Shown here: positions 1 to 8,095 of the stretch, one piece after another
How positions within the stretch are numbered: the stretch's first letter is position 1
How the letters are laid out: the number at the start of each line of letters is the position of its first letter
Source of the DNA: Pleurobrachia bachei
Lineage: Eukaryota; Ctenophora; Tentaculata; Cydippida; Pleurobrachiidae
DNA: 20,662 bases
NCBI GenBank assembly: GCA_000695325.1
Contig: AVPN01000664.1
Location: 1-20,662, forward strand
Direction of reading: 5' to 3'
Notes under the pieces: model-generated
Database searches by the model: none
What the model was told of the DNA's origin: nothing
Seen by the model: only the letters and a program-made list of their open reading frames with translations
Position numbers and translations under genes: made by a program

Positions 1-313
1 AGCATTCCAAACGCACTTTACACTTATTTATATTCAGGCCGATGTTGGCCGCCACCCCCGTTGTGGAATATTGCGAAGAAATGCATTTTCCGCGCGTTAT
101 GTGTCTTTTGACAAAATGCATCGTTCTTTTCAAGAGTTAAGTCTGGCCTGGCTGGGTGAGTGAGTTAAAATTTTTCGACCGTTCGCGTTTTCTTTTTTCA
201 GTCTTGAAAATCGCATTGTTGCTTTTTTATCTACACCTTTCAAGCGCTTTCTGATTGTTAGAATCATCGGGCATCGCAAAAAGTCAAAACTTTCCGCGGC
301 TTCGAACCCCGGC
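1..313. other. Unassigned 5' flank
   Basis: No gene is recognised. The stretch is moderately AT-rich with scattered CpG-containing words. It ends where the 1.9-kb tandem duplication of the YqaJ-like gene begins. A 67-codon open frame on the minus strand (130-333) has no recognisable domain and starts inside the duplicated promoter, so I do not call it a gene. Confidence 0.4.
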
Positions 314-385
314 CCACCGGGGCTTGCAGCCACCGGACTCTGCGTGCGGCCTGCGGAGGCTCTACCCCCCTACACCTCCGCCGGG

Positions 386-421
386 CCCAATCGGCAATCG
401 AGTCCCAATCGGTAATCGACT
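386..421 (+). promoter_or_regulatory. Duplicated CCAAT-box direct repeat upstream of copy A
   Basis: Two adjacent 18-bp units, cccaatcggcaatcgagt and cccaatcggtaatcgact, place two CCAAT words about 125 and 105 bp before the copy A start codon. The same pair is kept in copy B. CCAAT boxes bind NF-Y in animals. Promoter function here is inferred from position and conservation, with no TATA box seen. Confidence 0.4.
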
Positions 422-487
422 TTCGATTTGTAAGCATTCCACTTCCATTATTTTTTAGAAAGTAATCATTAGCATTGTAATTCAACC

Positions 488-505
488 ATGGATTTCAAGA
501 ATTGA
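488..505 (+). other. Short uORF before the YqaJ-like start codon
   Basis: A five-codon frame (MDFKN, then TGA) begins at aaccATGg, a good Kozak context, 39 nt upstream of the copy A start. The matching frame in copy B is MHFKN at about 2391-2408. If the transcript includes this leader it may damp translation. The transcript start is unknown, so this is inference. Confidence 0.35.
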
Positions 506-526
506 AAACAAGAAGAAAAGGGAATC

Positions 527-2368
527 ATGAGATCTACCGAGTTCTACAAAACAGTTGACCGTTCTCTAAGGACACTTCACGTTCTGTTTTCTCGAAAAGT
601 CAAGATTGCCAAGGTACTTTTATGAACGAAACGATAGTAAGTTACTAAAAAGGTTTAATTCTTAGGGTTCTGATGTCCTCCAAACGCCGTATTTATGGAT
701 CGATTCACTGGAAAGTCTTTCTCCAACACGGTATACATCCTGTTTTTAGGAATAAATGCAAAGTCATTGAATGGACATTGTCTGAGATTCAATATTCTGG
801 TGATCAAAGAATACCTACTAAATTTTGTATTAACTCTTCAGAAACGATATTATCAAAGAGTTCGATTCAGCGATTCCAGTTGAGAAGAAGAAATCCGCAC
901 TTACTTTTCATTCTGGAACTGACCCTCGTCTAAGCAAGCCTAGACAGCTGTTTTACAGTGGACGTGTATCGGTGAGTATAGCAAATACAAACATACTACT
1001 TTGTTATCAGATGGTTATTAGATAAATCAGTGTTTGTTTTGTTAGGTTCTCCCACACGGTATAATGGAGGATGGAACTACGTGTGAGGATATGCTGCTAA
1101 GATTGTGTGTTGTGAACGAGGAAGGAAATCCTGGTGAGTTGGGTGCACTTCTCCACCAGCCCAATATAGACCTTTCCTCCGTGTCCCAAGCCCTCGGAAT
1201 ATCCAGGTATTACTAGTCACAAACAGGTATTGTCAATATATAATAGTCACAACTAACTTCTGGCACTGATACCATTCAAATTGAGCCGTTACACTTTGAG
1301 ATCGCTTTCGCTTGGAAACTCGATTATATGAAACCAAAATGAGACACGCAGTTTTTTTTCAGGATTGTAGAAGCCGAGGAAGTTGTAGGAACATTCAATG
1401 GTCTGACTGGTTTATCATGGACAGTACCAGAGGGAACATCGGAGGAACGGGAGACTCTAAAATTAGAAACCCGTCCTACAGCTGCTGGTGAAGTAGTTGT
1501 GGATGATCATGAGTCTACTGATTCTACTGTGGATGTTCTTGACTCACTGGAATCGTTGCCCAAGGAGACCATCACCATGGTTGCAGAGTTGACAGCTGGG
1601 CAGTCTACTGCGGAGGGTGATATTTGGAAACTTCTTAGACACAAACGACTCACTGCTTCTCTTTTTGGAGTTGTTCTCAAGGTAATACACTTGTAGACAC
1701 GAACTACAATAATTGTACTACTACTGCTTGTGGATATACATCTTATACAATCACTAATTGATTATATTTTCAGGCAATTGATAGAGGGAGGTACCCTAAG
1801 TCCCTGTTTAAAACTCTTTTGAACGAGTATGATGTCAGTGGGGTGGCAGCTATCAAATGGGGAAATGAGAACGAGGAAAATGCCAAGATAGCATATGAAA
1901 AAGTGACAGGTACACGAATTATACTGTTCACATTTATAGTGAGATCCCTTTCTATCCCTTGAGCACCCTAATCTCCAAATTGCCTACTGCTAATAATTGC
2001 CTACTACTAAACCCCCCCCCTCTGCAGGTATAATAGTGCATGACACTGGTTTATGGTTGCACTCCAGTGGTATACTAGGAGCATCCCCGGATGGGTTATT
2101 ACCGGATGGAAAGGGCCTGGTGGAGTTCAAATGTCCCTATTCTTCACGAGACTGTTCGATCGAGGAAACCATTGGTAAAAACAGCAAGTTTTATCTTCAA
2201 AGAGATGGAGAGGGAGTTCCACCGGGGCTTGCAGCCACCGGACTCTGCGTGCGGCCTGCGGAGGCTCTGCCCCCTACACCTCCGCCAGGCCCAATCGGCA
2301 ATCGAGTCCCAATCGGTAATCGACTATCGATTTTTAAGCATTCCACTTCCATTATTTTTAGAAAGTAA
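527..2368 (+). pseudogene. 3'-truncated copy of the YqaJ-like nuclease gene (copy A)
   Basis: Exons lie at 527-613, 666-730, 842-971, 1046-1206, 1363-1681, 1774-1909 and 2028-2368, with GT-AG introns matching those of copy B. Exons 1-6 stay open and in frame. Exon 7 keeps the SPDG and E-F-K-C-P nuclease motifs. It then crosses the duplication boundary at 2218 and reads into copy B's promoter, giving about 49 unrelated residues before a stop at 2366-2368. The predicted product is about 412 aa: N-terminal region, most of nuclease domain 1, and a Pro/Gly-rich tail derived from promoter DNA. It lacks the final part of domain 1 (including the HQ motif region) and all of domain 2. It has its own CCAAT promoter, so it could be transcribed. 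It may be a decayed duplicate or a shortened protein. Introns are placed by consensus sites, agreement with copy B and continuity of frame. Confidence 0.6.
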
Positions 2369-4095
2369 TCATTAGCATTGTAATTCAACCATGCATTTCA
2401 AGAATTGAAAACAAGAAGAAAAGGGAATCATGAGAGCTACCGAGTTCTACAAAACAGTTGACCGTTCTCTAAGGACACTTCACGTTCTGTTTTCTCGAAA
2501 AGTCAAGATTGCCAAGGTACTTTTATGAACGAAGCGATAGTAAGTTACTAAAAAGGTTTAATTCTTAGGGTTCTGATGTCCTCCAAACGCCGTATTTATG
2601 GATCGATTCACTGGAAAGTCTTTCTCCGACACGGTATACATCCTGTTTTTAGGAATAAATGCAAAGTCATTGAATGAACATTGTCTGAGATTCAATATTC
2701 TGGTGATCAAAGAATACCTACTAAATTTTGTATTAACTCTTCAGAAACGATATTATCAAAGAGTTCGATTCAGCGATTCCAGTTGAGGAGAAGAACTCAC
2801 TACTTACTTTTGATTCTGGAACTGACCCTCGTCTAAGCAAGCATAGACAGCTGTTTTACAGTGGACGTGTATCGGTGAGTATAGCAAATACAAACTGCTA
2901 CTTTGTTATCAGATGGTTATGTTCAGTGTTTGTTTTATTAGGTTCTCCCACACGGTATCATGGAGGATGGAACTACGTGTGAGGATATGATGCTAAGGTT
3001 GTGTGTTGTGAACGAGGAAAATAATTCTGGTGAGTTGGGTGCTCTTCTCCACCAGCCCAACATGGACCTTTCCTCCGTGTCCCAAGCCCTCGGAATATCC
3101 AGGTATTCACCAATAACATCTGGCACTTTTATTTTTTTCAAATTGAGTAGTTTCCCTCTGTGATTGCTTTCGCTTGGAAGCTCGATGTGAAACAAAAATG
3201 AGATATGTAATATTTATAATAATGTTTTTCCAGGATTGTAGAAGCCGAGGAAGTTGTAGGAACATTCAATGGTCTAACTGGTTTATCATGGACAGTACCA
3301 GAAGCAACATCAGAGGAACCACGGGGGAGTCCAAAAGTAGAAACTAATGAAGTGATTGGCCCTAGCACGGGCCCGGGTACTGGTGTAGCTTATCATTCTA
3401 CCTCGGTGAATTCTACTGATGCTAGTACTGTGGATATTGATTCACTGGAATCATTGCCCAAGGATACCATTACCATGGTTGCAGAGTTGACAGCTGGGCA
3501 GTCTGCTGCAGAGGGTGACATTTGGAAACTTCTCAGACATAAACGCCTAACTGCTTCTCTTTTTGGAGTTGTTCTCAAGGTAAGGCACTTGCATGTAGTC
3601 ACCAACTATAATAATTTTACTTGTGTATACCATCACTAATTGATTGTATTTTCAGGCAATTGATAGAGGCAGGTACCCTAAGTCCCTGTTTAAAACTCTT
3701 TTGAACGAGTATGATGTCAGTGGGGTGGCAGCTATCAAATGGGGAAATGAGAACGAGGAAAATGCCAAGATAGCATATGAAAAAGTGACAGGTACACGAA
3801 TTATACTGTTCACATTTATAGTGAGATCCCTTTATATCCCTTGAGCACCCTAATCTCCAAATTGCCTACTGCTAATAATTGGGCCTACTACTAAATCCCC
3901 CCTCTGCAGGTATAACAGTGCAGGACACTGGTTTATGGTTGCACTCCAGTGGTATACTAGGAGCATCCCCGGATGGGTTATTACCGGATGGAAAGGGCCT
4001 GGTGGAGTTCAAATGTCCCTATTCTTCACGAGACTGTTCGATCGAGGAAACCATTGGTAAAAACAGCAAGTTTTATCTTCAAAGAGATGGAGAGG
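2219..4095 (+). repeat. Tandem segmental duplication, copy B (1.9 kb)
   Basis: This is the second copy of the promoter-plus-exons-1-7 unit, lying head to tail with copy A. Here exon 7 runs on past the duplicated boundary (gagggagtt then gttcaactt) into its natural splice donor and the rest of the gene. Copy B is therefore the arrangement joined to an intact downstream gene. Confidence 0.92.
2290..2325 (+). promoter_or_regulatory. Duplicated CCAAT-box direct repeat upstream of copy B
   Basis: This is the same tandem 18-bp CCAAT-bearing pair as at 386-421, lying 105-140 bp before the start codon of the full gene. Because the duplication joins copy A exon 7 directly to this region, the sequence is at once the putative promoter of the full gene and part of the 3' end of truncated copy A. 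Confidence 0.4.
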
Positions 4096-5292
4096 GAGTT
4101 GTTCAACTTGACAAGTCACATGGGTACTATCACCAGGTAAATTACTTCTCAAGTAGCTCAATATTTCCACCCTATCAGTTGAATTGCAGTGCACGATATC
4201 TCAACATTAATTCCAACCACCATATATTTGTGGAGGGGGAGGGAGGGAATCTAGGTTCCGTACGTCCACATCATCGACAGGGAATATTGTGATTTCTGTG
4301 TGTGGAGCCCCGTATCAGACCCTGTAATAATCCGAATACCCAGAGATCCCTCCTGGGAGGTGTGCCTGGAAAAACTTATCGGATTCTACTTCGAGCAGTT
4401 TCTACCCAAGATAGCTGGAAGTGACACTGCCGATAAAAGGGAACTGTATCGGACATACCGAGATATTGTCAAGTCAATTGATCTGGTTCTCGGTGATTAT
4501 TCCCGTAAACGAACCGAACGAAAAGCTAGGAAACTCAAAGAAGAAGACTCTTCAAGGTCCCTGGACCTATCTGAGTTGCCCACCCTGTCACCCTCGTACA
4601 TAGCACAGCTGGCTGGCACAACTGCGACACCTCTTGGAGCAACTGAGAGTAAAGCGTGGTGGGCACTCAGAGAACACCGTCTGACATCCTCCTCGTTTCA
4701 CAAAGTCCTGTCTGCTGTGAAAAGGGGGAAATATTCTGAGTCTCTCTTCAAATCTGTTATGGACGAGTACTTCATGACAAATACTACAATCTCTAGAACA
4801 GTGTTCGGTGCAACTATTGATGCTCTGAACGCATATCAGAAGGAACGTGGAGTTAGTTTGGTACCCAGTGGGATATGGTTGGATAAGAGTGGAGTTCTGG
4901 GGGCTAGTATCAAGGCTCTTCACCCTGATGGTGTGACAATGGTCGATGTGCGGTGTCTGGTTAGGAGTGGTGATTTAGACACTTTAATAGCAAAAGGGTC
5001 CCAATTTCACTTGTACAGAGGGGAGGGAGGTGACGTAGAAGTGAGAAGAAAACACAGGGTGTGGGATAAAATTCAGGGTTCAATGCACCTATCAGGGAGG
5101 GAGGCATGTGATGTTGTGACATTCAGTAAGGGTGCCATTATTGATATTACTAGGGTTCCGAGAGATGAGAACTGGTCCCCCAACTTGGAGATACTCCGGG
5201 CCTTTTATGTAGAGAAGTTGTTTCCTAGGTTGTGTGCCAAGTGGGGTCATGACAACGTGCTGCGCGATTTGAACCGGTTGGGTGGCAAATGA
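2430..5292 (+). CDS. Two-domain YqaJ/lambda-exonuclease-like protein
   Basis: Eight exons: 2430-2516, 2569-2633, 2745-2874, 2942-3102, 3234-3579, 3656-3791, 3910-4136, 4255-5292. All join in frame to give 729 aa. The N-terminal ~225 residues match nothing I recognise. Domain 1 (about 235-440) has YqaJ/PD-(D/E)xK hallmarks: HKRLTAS, W-G-x-E-x-E-x-x-A (E297), G-A-S-P-D-G (D330), E341-F-K343-C-P and YYHQ (Q384). Domain 2 (about 500-729, all within exon 8) repeats the same order, starting at WWALREHRLTS. Its SPDG aligns with SIKA, E-F-K becomes D-V-R, and the first Glu becomes Asp, so it is probably non-catalytic. The family degrades or resects DNA ends in phages and bacteria, and animal copies are often linked with mobile DNA. 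No terminal repeats or transposase are seen here. The cellular role is unknown. The start is at the first in-frame ATG of exon 1. The gene is convergent with the 7TM gene. Confidence 0.85.
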
Positions 5293-5529
5293 GATGACGA
5301 TATTTTTATATTTTTAATGTTTTTTATTACTTTTATGACACAAATAATTTCTTAAATACACGTAGTTTGTTATCTTTTAAATATGTACATTCAGCTGCCA
5401 ATGACTGTCCGAACGTATAAAGCTTACTTATCTTCTGCACTGTATTGCTCAACTCTCTTTCCCAGCGCCCCTAGGGTTAGAACATTATAACAACTGTCTA
5501 CGTCTTTAGACAATTTAGAAGTATGTTAT
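5293..5529. other. Convergent 3' intergenic gap (copy 1)
   Basis: This AT-rich stretch follows the YqaJ-like stop codon and holds 3' flank for both strands. Near 5325 the word tttatt reads as AATAAA on the minus strand, placed to serve the orphan receptor tail. No canonical AATAAA is seen on the plus strand. The same sequence recurs at 6368-6604 behind the orphan YqaJ tail and the full receptor. Confidence 0.45.
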
Positions 5530-5941
5530 TTAGTTGTGAAGTTGCTCCACTTGGATGGAAGTAGCACGGCCTCTAATTGAAACCGTGATCGTACTATTCT
5601 TCCTCACAGCAGGACCAGAGGTACAAAAATAAATCGTTGGGTTCAGAGCTGACAGTAGTATTGGTAGGATAACAAAAAATGTGGTACTGGAAATTTTGTA
5701 CGTGTAAGAGGGAGGTATACCTCTGGATACTTTAACTGCCGTTCTCATTGAAGTACCAATATACAACACCAGAAGAACTGTATGGACGATACTCCCCGCA
5801 TTCAGGAGGAGTATCCGCAATGTTATCTTGTTTGGATCCCGACCTGACTGACTCGCAGCAATCCCTCTCGTGTTTCTGAGATGGGCAATAGTGAGCCCTA
5901 CAAAAACAACCCCAACTACTTGGAATACAAAAGGCAGGAGT
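5530..5941 (-). pseudogene. Orphan 3' fragment of the 7TM receptor gene
   Basis: Read on the minus strand this encodes the same residues as positions ~209-344 of the full receptor (TM5 through the C-terminus, including the NPTIY motif). It has no TM1-TM4 and no start codon of its own. It lies in copy 1 of the 1,075-bp duplication and looks identical to the parental tail. Upstream on the minus strand it abuts the orphan YqaJ tail, so an open frame extending to 5988 begins in antisense YqaJ sequence. It is a duplication remnant, not an independent receptor. Confidence 0.8.
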
Positions 5942-6367
5942 AGTGGGATATGGTTGGATAAGAGTGGAGTTCTGGGGGCTAGTATCAAGGCGCTTCACCC
6001 TGATGGTGTGACGATGGTTGATGTGAGGTGTCTGGTTAGGAGTGGTGATTTGGACACACTGATAGCAAAAGGGTCCCAATTTCACTTGTACAGAGGGGAG
6101 GGAGGTGACGTAGAAGTGAGAAGAAAACACAGGGTGTGGGATAAAATTCAGGGTTCAATGCACCTATCTGGAAGAGAGGCGTGTGATGTTGTGACATTCA
6201 GTAAGGGTGCCATTATTGATATTACTAGGGTTCCAAGAGACGAGGACTGGTCCCCCAACTTGGAGATACTCCGGGCCTTTTATGTAGAGAAGTTGTTTCC
6301 TAGGTTGTGTGCCAAGTGGGGTCATGACAACGTGCTGCGCGATTTGAACCGGTTGGGTGGCAAATGA
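5942..6367 (+). pseudogene. Orphan 3' fragment of the YqaJ-like gene
   Basis: It encodes the C-terminal ~141 residues of the two-domain YqaJ-like protein, from SGIWLDKSG to the natural stop at 6365-6367. No promoter, start or upstream exons of its own are attached. An open frame enters it from antisense receptor sequence at 5870, but that is chance read-through. Against the intact gene I see roughly 15 changed codons, of which only one changes the amino acid (Asn to Asp, near 6244). That is unlike ordinary pseudogene decay. Confidence 0.8.
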
Positions 6368-7016
6368 GATGACGATATTTTTATATTTTGAATGTTTTTT
6401 ATTACTTTTATGACACAAATAATTTCTTAAATACACGTAGTTTGTTATCTTTTAGATATGTACATTCAGCTGCCAATGACTGTCCGAACGTATAAAGCTT
6501 ACTTATCTTCTGCACTGTATTGCTCAACTCTCTTTCCCAGCGCCCCTAGGGTTAGAACATTATAACAACTGTCTACGTCTTTAGACAATTTAGAAGTATG
6601 TTATTTAGTTGTGAAGTTGCTCCACTTGGATGGAAGTAGCACGGCCTCTAATTGAAACCGTGATCGTACTATTCTTCCTCACAGCAGGACCAGAGGTACA
6701 AAAATAAATCGTTGGGTTCAGAGCTGACAGTAGTATTGGTAGGATAACAAAAAATGTGGTACTGGAAATTTTGTACGTGTAAGAGGGAGGTATACCTCTG
6801 GATACTTTAACTGCCGTTCTCATTGAAGTACCAATATACAACACCAGAAGAACTGTATGGACGATACTCCCCGCATTCAGGAGGAGTATCCGCAATGTTA
6901 TCTTGTTTGGATCCCGACCTGACTGACTCGCAGCAATCCCTCTCGTGTTTCTGAGATGGGCAATAGTGAGCCCTACAAAAACAACCCCAACTACTTGGAA
7001 TACAAAAGGCAGGAGT
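5942..7016. repeat. 1,075-bp tandem duplication, copy 2
   Basis: This is the second copy of the unit. It holds the orphan YqaJ tail (plus strand) and the 3' portion of the intact 7TM gene (minus strand). The duplication therefore copied the tails of two convergent genes while leaving one complete version of each. Confidence 0.93.
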
Positions 7017-7639
7017 AGAGTGATATGTAGGGAAAATAGTTGTTGTAGGGTGTTGGCAGTCTTCAAGTTGAACGGATTGAGATTTGCTGCTATCAACACA
7101 GGTGGTAGCCACACCATGTACCTCTTGTTCAGCAGCGACTTCCCAGCAGTTGTGATAGTTAGAAGTACAGAAACAATCCCCGCTATCGCGAGATAGAGTC
7201 TCTTTCGTGGTGTCCGGAGAGGGAACTTTAGCTGGAAGTACCGAGCGATAAGCATAGTTGTAGTCAACAGATTGGGTATCATTATTGTAGTCGTGAGGGT
7301 GACACTGTAAACGAAAATACCAGTTGTCACCGGTACCTCTATTATACCACAGGGATGTGAAGTTATCTGGTCTGTACTATTTCCTGAATCAGAGGTTTGG
7401 GAATATTCATCACATGTGGGTAGAATGAAGGCGAAAGAAGCGTAGATTTGAAGGATGCTGCTGATAAGATTTAGTAGGGGGATCAGGAAGCTGGTTACTC
7501 GGTGGACGGTGAAGGGAGCACCCAGGTGCCGGTACAGAACGGGTGGGTTTAGGACGACTGAGATCAACCCGCACACCACCACAAATAGAAACAAACCAAA
7601 ATCTGGGAACGAGGTACCTCCACTTGAGTAAAATGCCAT
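6605..7639 (-). CDS. Class A (rhodopsin-like) seven-transmembrane receptor, divergent
   Basis: This is a single-exon gene of 344 aa with about seven hydrophobic segments at residues 13-31, 48-74, 104-133, 148-166, 204-227, 250-271 and 292-316. TM7 ends with N308-P-T-I-Y312, the NPxxY signature of class A GPCRs. The end of TM3 reads ARYFQLKFPL, the counterpart of DRYxxI..P with the Asp replaced by Ala. TM1 keeps an Asn followed by Pro at 31-33. Cys76 and Cys97 flank an extracellular loop. A sequon (NST) lies at 87-89. A plasma-membrane receptor is likely. The ligand cannot be told, and loss of the DRY acid suggests altered G-protein coupling. The start ATG is at 7637-7639, divergent from EEA1 with a 456-bp gap. 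The 3' 137 codons are duplicated next door. Confidence 0.82.
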   Translation of the reverse strand: MAFYSSGGTSFPDFGLFLFVVVCGLISVVLNPPVLYRHLGAPFTVHRVTSFLIPLLNLISSILQIYASFAFILPTCDEYSQTSDSGNSTDQITSHPCGIIEVPVTTGIFVYSVTLTTTIMIPNLLTTTMLIARYFQLKFPLRTPRKRLYLAIAGIVSVLLTITTAGKSLLNKRYMVWLPPVLIAANLNPFNLKTANTLQQLFSLHITLLLPFVFQVVGVVFVGLTIAHLRNTRGIAASQSGRDPNKITLRILLLNAGSIVHTVLLVLYIGTSMRTAVKVSRGIPPSYTYKISSTTFFVILPILLSALNPTIYFCTSGPAVRKNSTITVSIRGRATSIQVEQLHN

Positions 7640-8095
7640 ATCGGTCGCTCTGTATTAGACTGACTAGTCGTAGACGGTAAAAGAAATAGCAAATGCAAGA
7701 GTTGTATGTGGTCTAGCAAGCGTTGCTGATGAAGTCAGTCCTATCGATATAAGACAGTACTCCAGTACCAAGATGATATCAGCAATAAGGAAGTGTCTAG
7801 CACGTGCCACACGTACTTATGGGCGTGGGGAATCCTATTTTTAGAGCTCCAACGAGCGTTCCACTTCAACAATAAAGAGAGAGGGAGAGAGATCATCATG
7901 TACTCTCGTTCCCACGTTGTTCACCCTCCAGTGCTAGGGGAACACTTGGTAAAAATGCTTGCGCTCTCCCTTTCTCCTTTCTTTGTCTCTCCTTCCCCTG
8001 CTCCCTCTCGTTCATTTACTAAAAACATGCCCATTGCCCAACTATTATAGAAAGAAACGCCAATCCTTTCTCTCTCTTATCTAGCACATGGTTAT
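7640..8095. promoter_or_regulatory. Divergent intergenic region between the 7TM gene and EEA1
   Basis: 456 bp separate the start codons of two divergently transcribed genes, so both promoters probably lie here. An E-box palindrome cacgtg sits at 7801-7806 and an AT-rich gatataag word near 7745. A (CT)-rich pyrimidine stretch precedes the EEA1 start. No coding exon is supported. A first, untranslated EEA1 exon cannot be excluded because cttatctag just before 8086 could act as an acceptor. Confidence 0.4.

Larger units (their letters stand above)
314..2218 (+). repeat. Tandem segmental duplication, copy A (1.9 kb)
   Basis: This is the first copy of a direct duplication that carries the promoter region and exons 1-7 of the YqaJ-like gene. 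It starts at a word reading ccaccggggcttgcagcc and ends in mid-exon 7 at gagggagtt, where the same start word follows directly as copy B. Similarity to copy B is uneven. Exons 1-3, exon 6, intron 6 and exon 7 are almost identical. Introns 3 and 4 and the middle of exon 5 have clearly diverged, including a 27-nt coding length difference. There is little or no microhomology at the junction. Confidence 0.92.
4867..5941. repeat. 1,075-bp tandem duplication, copy 1
   Basis: This is a direct repeat of 5942-7016 with a constant 1,075-bp offset and no length change. It contains the last 426 bp of the YqaJ-like gene on the plus strand, the convergent intergenic gap, and the 3' 137 codons of the 7TM gene on the minus strand. 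The junction at 5942 shows only about 2 bp (ag) of shared sequence with the outer breakpoints. Differences cluster in the first ~300 bp. The rest is nearly identical. Confidence 0.93.

Noticed and set aside
130-333. 67-codon minus-strand frame in the left flank
   Set aside because: No domain or coding signal, and its start lies in the duplicated promoter. A divergent first exon is possible but unsupported.
2197-2388. Minus-strand frame over copy B's promoter
   Set aside because: It is the antisense of the GC-rich promoter region and has no domain. The matching frame in copy A differs.
5870-6367. 165-codon plus-strand frame joining antisense receptor sequence to the YqaJ tail
   Set aside because: Its first ~24 codons are the complement of the receptor's TM5 region, and the open frame exists only because of the duplication junction. 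No promoter or splice support.
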